From contig JAQTVW010000005.1 of NCBI GenBank assembly GCA_028706655.1, positions 1-39,298 on the forward strand: DNA of 39,298 nt, written 5' to 3'. A program made the translations under genes and the position numbers. The stretch's first letter is position 1, and each line of letters opens with the position of its first letter. The DNA is from Dehalococcoidales bacterium (GTDB lineage: Bacteria > Chloroflexota > Dehalococcoidia > Dehalococcoidales > RBG-16-60-22). Shown piece after piece: positions 34,004 through 39,298 of the stretch. The notes under the pieces were generated by a model that worked only from the letters and a program-made list of their open reading frames with translations, searched no databases and was not told the DNA's origin.

Positions 34004-34931
34004 AGCCAGAGAACTGCTGGAACAGGGCAAAGTCGAACATATCATCGGGTACGCGGCGGGCAGCCTCAAGTTCACCACGACCCCGCTCATTACCAAAGAT
34101 AAAGACGACACGAGCCGACTGGTCATCACTCCTTTTATCGCCAATAACCTCAGCGTGTTTCTTAACGACTTCAAGGGCAAGGTTGGCATCGTCGCCAAGC
34201 CCTGTGATGCCCGTTCTCTCATCAGCCTCATCCAGGACCAGCAGGTCGTCCGGGAAAATGTTGTTATTCTGGGTCTGCCCTGCCAGGGACTTATCGACCT
34301 CCGCAAGGTTGAGAAGCTGACCGGCAAAGACCGCGATGATATCGAAGATATTGCCCGCGACGGCGATAAAGTAATTGTTACCGCCGGCGGCAAGAAACAG
34401 GAATTTACCGCTAAAGAAGCCTTCTATGACGATTGTCTGAGCTGCGAAACACAGACTCCGCCTGAATATGATTTCCTCTTCGGCGAAGCCAAGCCTATTC
34501 CCGGTGACAAAGAGATGAGCCTGCGCAACATCAAAGAGCTGGAAAAGATGGCTCCCCAGCAGCGCTGGGAGTTCTGGAAGCAGGAGTTCAGCAAGTGCAT
34601 CCGCTGTTATGCCTGCCGCCAGGTCTGCCCGGCATGCTTCTGCAACCGCTGCTTTATTGAAGAGACCGAGCCGGAGTGGCTTTCGCCGCTGCCGCGCTGG
34701 CAGGACAACCTGCTCTTTCAGACTACCCGGATGCTGCATGTCGCCGGAAGGTGCACCGATTGCGGCGAATGCGAGCGCGTCTGCCCGGTAAACATTCCCC
34801 TGCGCTCCATCAGCAAGAAAGTGGAAGAGATTGTCGATGAGCTGTTCCAGTACAAGGCAGGCATGGACAAGAATGCCCAACGGCTGGCGACCGCCTATGA
34901 ACCCACCGAAGCCGAAGATCTGATGCGATAG
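33972..34931 (+). CDS. FlxC-like iron-sulfur protein (FrhB/FdhB-related N-domain plus two [4Fe-4S])
   Basis: A 319-aa protein whose N-terminal part (about 45-160: GIVAKPCDARSLI, VILGLPCQGLIDL, DDCLSCETQTPPEYD) resembles the beta subunit of F420-reducing hydrogenase and formate dehydrogenase. The C-terminal part has a cysteine-rich segment CIRCYACRQVCPACFCNRC (about 210-228) and a second CTDCGECERVCP (about 260-271). This combination matches FlxC of the NAD(P)H-oxidising Flx complex. The 32-nt overlap with the MvhD gene indicates coupled synthesis, and the next gene begins 4 nt after its stop. It likely relays electrons between FlxB and FlxD. Confidence 0.85.
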   Translation: MTDTEQKLQAKARELLEQGKVEHIIGYAAGSLKFTTTPLITKDKDDTSRLVITPFIANNLSVFLNDFKGKVGIVAKPCDARSLISLIQDQQVVRENVVILGLPCQGLIDLRKVEKLTGKDRDDIEDIARDGDKVIVTAGGKKQEFTAKEAFYDDCLSCETQTPPEYDFLFGEAKPIPGDKEMSLRNIKELEKMAPQQRWEFWKQEFSKCIRCYACRQVCPACFCNRCFIEETEPEWLSPLPRWQDNLLFQTTRMLHVAGRCTDCGECERVCPVNIPLRSISKKVEEIVDELFQYKAGMDKNAQRLATAYEPTEAEDLMR

Positions 34932-34935
34932 AACC

Positions 34936-35955
34936 ATGAAGAAAATCAAAAAACAAGATTTAAACAAACTTCTCGCTCAGTGGCAGAAACAGTATACTGT
35001 TTTTACGCCATCGAATAACGGCGTGGTCAAGATGACCGCGTGGGACGGCAAAGATACTACCTTCCTCGATTGGTACCGCAACACGGTCATTCCGCCCAAA
35101 AAGAACTTCCTGCCCAATATGGAAAAGATGTTCGTTTTTCAGAATGACGGCAAGACCCAGTTACAGCCCGTCGATACCGCTGCCGATAAACAGCTTGTCT
35201 TTGGCGTGCGCCCCTGCGATGCCCACGCCCTATCGCTTATCGATTTGAACTTCACCGACGGCTACGAAGATGTCTATTATGTCAATCGCCGCAAAAACGG
35301 ACTGCTGGTCGGCATGGGCTGCGCCAGTCCCTGCGCCAGTTGCTTCTGTACCTCTCTGGGCATCGAACCCGGCGATTCCAAAGACGTCGATATTATGGTG
35401 AATGACATCGGCGGCGAATTACTGATTACCGAAATTACCGATAAAGGCAAGGCGCTGCTCGCCGCAACCAGCGGACTGGAAGAAGCCACCGCCGCGGACG
35501 AAGCAAAGGCAAAACAGGCAAAAGAATCCGCGCACCAGAAAGTAAGCCGCAAGATTAACACTGCCGAAATCAAAGAGCGGCTGATGCCCTCTTTTGAAAA
35601 TGAAGAGCACTGGGAAAAGGTCGCCGCCAAGTGCGTTAGCTGCGGCATCTGCACCTTCCTTTGCCCCACCTGCTACTGTTTCGATATCAACGACGAACAG
35701 TCCAAGGGCAAGGGCGCCCGCTTCCGCAACTGGGACTGCTGCAGCTTCCCCGTCTATACGAGGATGCCCATGGAAAATCCCCGCGAGGATAAGTGGCGCA
35801 GAGTTCGGCAGAAGGTCAACCACAAGTACAGTTTCTTCCCGATGATTTATGACAAAATAGCCTGCACCGGCTGCGGCAGGTGCATCCGCCAATGCCCGGT
35901 CAACTGGGATATCACCCAGGTCTTGAGCACTTTGCCCGTAAAAGCGAAAGCCTGA
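34936..35955 (+). CDS. FlxB-like iron-sulfur protein (AsrA/HydB family)
   Basis: A 339-aa protein of the anaerobic sulfite reductase subunit A / sulfhydrogenase beta family. VRPCDAHALSLID (91-103) and CASPCASCFC (129-138) are family marks. Two [4Fe-4S] ferredoxin motifs follow: CVSCGICTFLCPTC (233-246) and CTGCGRCIRQCP (310-321). A Lys/Ala/Glu-rich linker (about 180-205) separates the halves. No sulfite reductase catalytic subunit is present, and the flanking MvhD and FlxC-like genes favour an Flx role: electron wire between the NAD(P)H-oxidising flavin subunit and FlxC/D. Confidence 0.87.
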   Translation: MKKIKKQDLNKLLAQWQKQYTVFTPSNNGVVKMTAWDGKDTTFLDWYRNTVIPPKKNFLPNMEKMFVFQNDGKTQLQPVDTAADKQLVFGVRPCDAHALSLIDLNFTDGYEDVYYVNRRKNGLLVGMGCASPCASCFCTSLGIEPGDSKDVDIMVNDIGGELLITEITDKGKALLAATSGLEEATAADEAKAKQAKESAHQKVSRKINTAEIKERLMPSFENEEHWEKVAAKCVSCGICTFLCPTCYCFDINDEQSKGKGARFRNWDCCSFPVYTRMPMENPREDKWRRVRQKVNHKYSFFPMIYDKIACTGCGRCIRQCPVNWDITQVLSTLPVKAKA

Positions 35956-35966
35956 ATGGAGAACCG

Positions 35967-36839
35967 ATGGTAGTCCGCGATATCAGCCAGCGTAAAAGAT
36001 TTTTGAATAACGGCAACGTCTATCTGCCGCATATCGCCGTGATTGAAAAGATAATTGAAGAGACGCCCACTATCCGCACCTTTCACTTCAATATCAAAGA
36101 CGAAAAAGTGCGCGAGCAGTTCACGTTTGAATCCGGGCAGTTCGCCGAGTACTCCGTTTTCGGCGTCGGTGAAGCGCCTTTCTGCATTTCCTCCAGCCCT
36201 ACGCGAAAAGACCACCTGGAAGTTGCCTTTCAGAAAGTCGGACACGTTACCAACGCCATGAGCCGGTTAGCCGTCGGCGATGAAATCGGCTTCCGGGGGC
36301 CTTACGGCAACACTTTCCCGATGGACTTCATCAAAGGCAAGAATCTCGTCTTTGTGGCGGGCGGTATCGGCATGGCGCCGCTGCGCTCACTCATCTGGAA
36401 CGTCATCGATAACCGTGACAAATATGAGAAAGTAACGATTATCTACGGCGCGCGCAGCCCCGACCTGCTCTGCTTCAAATACGATTTAACCGACTGGCAG
36501 AAGAATGCCTCGCTGAATACCGTCGTGACTGTTGACCGCGGTACTCCCGAGTGGAAAGGCAACGTCGGCTTTGTGCCGCAGGTCCTGGAAAAGACTGCGC
36601 CATCAGCCGCCAATACCGTCGCGGTGGTCTGCGGACCGCCTATCATGATTCGCTTCACCTTCCCCGTCCTGGACAAGCTGGGCTTCAAGCCGGAGCAGAT
36701 GATTACCACGCTGGAAAAGCGGATGAAGTGCGGCATCGGCAAGTGCGGGCGCTGCAACATCGGTGATGTGTTTGTCTGCCGTGACGGCCCCGTTTTCAGC
36801 TACGCCGAAATCAAAGGCTTAGTCTCTAGCGAGTACTAA
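35967..36839 (+). CDS. FlxA-like NAD(P)H-binding flavoprotein (AsrB/HydG family)
   Basis: Ferredoxin-NADP reductase-like subunit of 290 aa. The FAD-binding beta barrel has GQFAEYSVFGVGEAPFCISS (58-76), the nucleotide domain has FVAGGIGMAPLRSLI (129-143) and VCGPPIM (221-227), and the C-terminus carries a [2Fe-2S] motif at C255, C260, C263 and C271 (CGIGKCGRC...C). I start at ATG 35967, 6 nt after GGAG; the frame extends upstream into the previous gene but without family similarity. It would take electrons from NADH or NADPH and feed the FlxB/C/D chain. AsrB alone is the alternative, disfavoured by the absence of AsrC. Confidence 0.88.
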   Translation: MVVRDISQRKRFLNNGNVYLPHIAVIEKIIEETPTIRTFHFNIKDEKVREQFTFESGQFAEYSVFGVGEAPFCISSSPTRKDHLEVAFQKVGHVTNAMSRLAVGDEIGFRGPYGNTFPMDFIKGKNLVFVAGGIGMAPLRSLIWNVIDNRDKYEKVTIIYGARSPDLLCFKYDLTDWQKNASLNTVVTVDRGTPEWKGNVGFVPQVLEKTAPSAANTVAVVCGPPIMIRFTFPVLDKLGFKPEQMITTLEKRMKCGIGKCGRCNIGDVFVCRDGPVFSYAEIKGLVSSEY

Positions 36840-36865
36840 GCGTCCAACTACCTTCAAATCATTTT

Positions 36866-36884
36866 AGGAATGTCTGCTATTCCT
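36866..36884. terminator. Weak hairpin between convergent flxA-like and C39 genes
   Basis: AGGAAT (36866-36871) and ATTCCT (36879-36884) form a 6-bp stem with a 7-nt loop. Neither side has a clear run of T, so this is only a possible bidirectional terminator. Confidence 0.25.
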
Positions 36885-36934
36885 TGAGTATGTGTGAGTG
36901 CTGCAAAATACTATCACGGCGTGAATGGTACATT

Positions 36935-37462
36935 TTAGTCCATATGCTCCATTTTTTTACTGGCGGGCTGCTTACCTCTTAACACCATCGCAAATTGGTC
37001 GAATCGCTCTTGTGTTGCGGGGTCAACATCATGCCATCGGGCTATAAGCTCGTCTTCAGTCAAATAGGTCCTGCGAAACGATGATGGGTCTTCAAAAACG
37101 ATGATATTATTGATATACCAGACGATAATCGCATAGTGACCGTCATCATTATCTACTTTCCAATCATCGTTGGTCATATAGCGATCAGCCCACGCTTGTA
37201 ACAGAACTATCACCGGGGTCTCTTCATCTACGTATTTTCTTACAGTCGCCAAAGATGTTCCGCAACTAGCCTTAACCTCGAAACCTTTCTTTTCAGCCAA
37301 GGATATCATTTTTTTAGGCGAAGTACCGCTAGAGATACAGCCAAGTTGTGCCATCAGTTCATCTTCGCGAACTTCTACGCCGTAGTAAGCCATCACAGTT
37401 TGTAACGCTTTTGCCCCGCAATCATAGTCAAAAGTCTGTCTGACGCTCGGCAGGTTGATCAC
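36935..37462 (-). CDS. C39-family cysteine peptidase-like protein
   Basis: A 175-aa soluble protein that is essentially one peptidase C39-like domain. The putative catalytic residues are in order: C15 in FDYDCGAKALQTVMAYYG, H109 in DDGHYAIIV, and D125 in VFEDPSS; the oxyanion Gln is probably Q9 in PSVRQTFDYD. There is no ABC transporter or leader-peptide substrate next to it, so it is a free-standing member rather than the N-domain of a bacteriocin exporter. Start is GTG at 37462 with GGAGG 6 nt upstream. An AT-rich TATAAT (37488-37493, minus strand) may be its -10. Substrate unknown. Confidence 0.82.
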   Translation of the reverse strand: MINLPSVRQTFDYDCGAKALQTVMAYYGVEVREDELMAQLGCISSGTSPKKMISLAEKKGFEVKASCGTSLATVRKYVDEETPVIVLLQAWADRYMTNDDWKVDNDDGHYAIIVWYINNIIVFEDPSSFRRTYLTEDELIARWHDVDPATQERFDQFAMVLRGKQPASKKMEHMD

Positions 37463-37608
37463 GGATTGCCTCCAAAGCTAGCATTGTATTATATAAACTG
37501 GAAAGATCACATGGACATAATAAGCGAGCCATATTCCAGGAATCGTCTTGTCTACCAGCGAGTACAAAATCCCCTCCAGATAATCTGAAGAACGTTTACA
37601 ATCTCACC

Positions 37609-38088
37609 CTATTTGTTTTCCGTTGCCGCTCTAACCATAAAAACCGGAGTCTTGCCAAAGCGCAGAATCTTATCCGCCACGCTGCCGAATGCCCACCGGC
37701 TTATCCCGGAACGCCCGTGAGTCGATATCGTAATCAGGTCAGTCTTTAGTTCGTCAGAAGCCTTGAGAATCTCTCCGGCAGTGTCATTACCGACCCTTAC
37801 CAGCGTTGTGACGGTAACATTGGGTCCCTTCTTCAATTCCACGCTAATCTTTTTAAGATAGGCTGTGGTAAATTTCTTGATTTGCTCCAGTTCCCCGGCA
37901 GTATAAGGGACGTGAATAAACGCCCCCACTCCCTCTCCGATTTCATCGCGGTCAGCGGGAACAATCTGGAGAAGGGTGATTTCAATTTTCCTGCTCTCTT
38001 TTGCCCCGGAAATAATTTCATTTACGAAGGGTATTACCGCTTCACCCAGCTCTGACCCATCAAGTGGAACAAGAATCCTGTTGTACAT
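37609..38088 (-). CDS. Universal stress protein (UspA family)
   Basis: Single-domain Usp of 159 aa. It begins YNRILVPLDGSELGEAVIPF, and the C-terminal nucleotide-binding motif is STHGRSGISRWAFGSVADKIL (G2XG9XGS/T type), implying ATP binding. Start ATG 38088 is set by AAGGAG 7 nt upstream; the open frame runs 8 codons further but overlaps a preceding small ORF. The gene lies 17 nt after that 57-codon ORF, so the two may be co-transcribed. Role in stress survival is inferred from the family. Confidence 0.92.
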   Translation of the reverse strand: MYNRILVPLDGSELGEAVIPFVNEIISGAKESRKIEITLLQIVPADRDEIGEGVGAFIHVPYTAGELEQIKKFTTAYLKKISVELKKGPNVTVTTLVRVGNDTAGEILKASDELKTDLITISTHGRSGISRWAFGSVADKILRFGKTPVFMVRAATENK

Positions 38089-38105
38089 CTCTTTACTCCT
38101 TTTCA

Positions 38106-38279
38106 TCACCACTGAGTGCTCTTATCGCGTTTGGCTTTTTGGGTTTTCAACCTGCTTTGACCCAGAGCACCCCAGCTGAGCATACCGATAGCCGTCGTGA
38201 TTGCTTCTTTTTCTTCAACATTTAGGGACGGTTTTTCCAGGATGGTTTTCAATATGGAGATTGCTTTGTCGTATTCCAT
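38106..38279 (-). CDS. Small conserved-looking ORF (57 aa) upstream of usp, function unknown
   Basis: An open frame from ATG 38279 to TGA 38106. The product is amphipathic and charged: an N-terminal helix-prone half (EYDKAISILKTILEKPS), a central EEKEAITTAIGMLSWGALG, and a strongly basic tail (RLKTQKAKRDKSTQW). The regular helical pattern, absence of internal stops and position 17 nt before usp on the same strand suggest a real gene, but no strong Shine-Dalgarno is visible. No family is recognised with certainty. Confidence 0.55.
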   Translation of the reverse strand: MEYDKAISILKTILEKPSLNVEEKEAITTAIGMLSWGALGQSRLKTQKAKRDKSTQW

Positions 38280-38330
38280 AGATTATCACAAACAAGCCCG
38301 ACAACCCACCGAAGCAAACTCGCAGGTAAG

Positions 38331-38357
38331 AGATTGCTTCGCTACGCTCGCAATGAC
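38331..38357. repeat. Short hairpin resembling a dispersed intergenic repeat
   Basis: ATTGC (38333-38337) and GCAAT (38350-38354) flank TTCGCTACGCTC between the small ORF and metF. The pattern, from AGATTGCTTCGC to GCTCGCAATGAC, resembles intergenic hairpin repeats seen in many copies in various bacterial genomes. Only one copy occurs in this window. Confidence 0.35.
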
Positions 38358-38370
38358 AGCTTGTAAAATA

Positions 38371-39246
38371 CTATAAACCGGCGGCGGTCAGGATGTCCGG
38401 CACTTTCCGCTCCGAGCCAATCGCCATGATATGTACGCCGTGGCAGAGCCCCTTGAGCTCTTTAATCAGCTTGGCGGCAATTTCGATGCCGGTCTTCACC
38501 TTGTCCTGTGCCGCAGTCATCTGCGCAATAATGTCATCCGGGACGTAAATGCCCGCCACGTTCTTATTCATGAACTTCGCCATGCCGGCGGATTTTAGCG
38601 GTATGATGCCCGCCAGGATAGGAATATTGAACTTGCTTGCCCGCTTCATGAACTTATCGAAAGAAGCCGCTTCAAACACGCCCTGTGTCTGGATGAACTT
38701 CGCTCCGGCAGCCACTTTCTTTTCCAACTTGATTAGCTGAAGCTCGAAAGAAGCCTCGGTGTTATTGGCGACCTTGACTACTGCTCCGGGAAAAAAGTCG
38801 GGCTTGCCTTTGAGTTCATTGCCCATCATGTCATGCCCTTCGTTCAAGCCTTTAATACATTGCAGCAGTGTAACCGCATCCAGGTCATATACTTTCTTGG
38901 CGCCGGGATGGTCGCCCAGCTCGGGCAGGTCGCCGGTGAGGGTCAGGACGTTCTGAATTCCCAGCACCCAGGCGCTGAGCAAATCAGACTGGAGAGCGAT
39001 ACGATTACGGTCGCGGCAGGTCATCTGCAAAATAGGGTCAAGCCCTTTCTGCTTGAGGATATGGCAGGTCACCAGCGAACCCAGCCGCATCACTGAACTT
39101 TGCTGGTCAGTGGCGTTGGCGGCATCGATTTTGCCTTTGAGTAATTCTGCTATCTCCTCGACATCATGAATGTCAGTTCCTTTTAATGGTCCTATTTCGG
39201 TGGTGACGGCGAATTTGCCGGCTTCCAATTGTGATTTTAAACTCAT
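38371..39246 (-). CDS. metF: Methylenetetrahydrofolate reductase (MetF)
   Basis: Flavin enzyme reducing methylene-tetrahydrofolate to methyl-tetrahydrofolate, in methionine synthesis and the methyl branch of the Wood-Ljungdahl pathway. The 291-aa TIM-barrel protein shows the family segments VTTEIGPLKG, ATDQQSSVMRLGSL, ILQMTCRDRNRIALQSDLL (about 77-95), NVLTLTGDLP, GAKFIQTQGVF and PILAGIIPL. Start ATG has GGGAGG 6 nt upstream and overlaps the stop of a preceding gene (ATGA), pointing to an operon of metV-metF type. Cultured Dehalococcoides mccartyi lack a recognisable MetF, so its presence suggests a relative with a fuller folate pathway. Confidence 0.93.
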   Translation of the reverse strand: MSLKSQLEAGKFAVTTEIGPLKGTDIHDVEEIAELLKGKIDAANATDQQSSVMRLGSLVTCHILKQKGLDPILQMTCRDRNRIALQSDLLSAWVLGIQNVLTLTGDLPELGDHPGAKKVYDLDAVTLLQCIKGLNEGHDMMGNELKGKPDFFPGAVVKVANNTEASFELQLIKLEKKVAAGAKFIQTQGVFEAASFDKFMKRASKFNIPILAGIIPLKSAGMAKFMNKNVAGIYVPDDIIAQMTAAQDKVKTGIEIAAKLIKELKGLCHGVHIMAIGSERKVPDILTAAGL

Positions 39247-39298
39247 TTCACGCCTCCCGGTTCTTTCTGTTCCAGTCCGAAGACCGGCTTCGCCAGAA
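39243..39298 (-). CDS. 3' end of a gene preceding metF, possibly metV
   Basis: Seventeen codons in frame to a TGA (39243-39245) that overlaps the metF ATG by 4 nt; the tail reads LAKPVFGLEQKEPGGVK. The overlap shows translational coupling. In acetogens the gene before metF is usually metV, a zinc- and iron-sulfur-binding partner, which makes this a reasonable guess, but the visible tail is too short to identify. Confidence 0.5.
   Translation of the reverse strand, partial: LAKPVFGLEQKEPGGVK

Noticed and set aside
33993-34967. 324-aa minus-strand open frame opposite the FlxC-like gene
   Set aside because: The plus-strand protein has conserved cysteine motifs; the antisense frame shows none and spans a gene boundary.
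34936-36839. Anaerobic sulfite reductase AsrAB
   Set aside because: No asrC follows, and the MvhD and FlxC-like genes precede, so an Flx-type module is the better reading.
38281-38370. CRISPR repeat or transposon end
   Set aside because: Only one short hairpin is present; there are no regular repeats with spacers, no transposase and no target-site duplication.

Overview
The window (39.3 kb, gap-poor, moderately GC-rich) reads as a chromosome segment of an anaerobic bacterium, most likely a Chloroflexota member of the Dehalococcoidia type. This is an inference from gene content: a HisZ-dependent histidine pathway, meso-diaminopimelate dehydrogenase, an Flx/MvhD-type electron-transfer module, a folate-pathway MetF, and a MASE3/multi-PAS kinase. 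No rRNA, tRNA, CRISPR array or insertion sequence was recognised. No gap between genes exceeds about 200 bases. Most genes have a GGAGG-type Shine-Dalgarno 6-8 nt before the start, and GTG and TTG starts are common.

Layout. 1-537 is the 3' end of purC. 534-7055 (minus strand) is a histidine block: hisZ, a double-length hisG, hisD and a QueG-like iron-sulfur protein, then hisC-hisB from what looks like its own promoter. 7205-10742 (plus) is the Ku/LigD end-joining pair. 10833-14229 is an envelope-stress-type divergon: an HtrA protease facing an OmpR-family regulator/sensor kinase pair across a 194-bp region with mirrored 11-bp-period repeats. 14272-19832 (minus) is a phosphorelay: a five-PAS membrane kinase, a stand-alone receiver, and a receiver-PAS-kinase. 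19974-21420 (minus) holds a MarR regulator, a small zinc-ribbon protein with a palindromic operator, and an iron-sulfur flavoprotein. 21511-23670 has a GNAT-like protein and ddh. 23751-29560 (minus) is a complete Opp/Dpp-type ABC importer. 29687-31791 (plus) is an SDR dehydrogenase and an MFS carrier. 31846-33458 has a YgjP-type metallopeptidase and queA. 33554-36839 (plus) is an flxDCBA-like NAD(P)H-linked electron-transfer module. 36935-39298 (minus) has a C39-type peptidase, a universal stress protein with a 57-aa companion ORF, and metF preceded by the tail of another gene, possibly metV.

The most unusual item is the 491-aa HisG. It is two HisG catalytic domains in one chain. The N-terminal copy keeps the PKGRL segment but has lost the PRPP loop; the C-terminal copy keeps the PRPP loop but has lost PKGRL. 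It is translationally coupled to hisZ, so it looks like a covalent pseudo-heterodimer of the short-form enzyme. Next in interest are the mirrored direct repeats between htrA and the two-component operon, the palindromic operator over the marR-region promoter, the apparent CTG start of hisD, and the Flx module without hdrABC but near metF.
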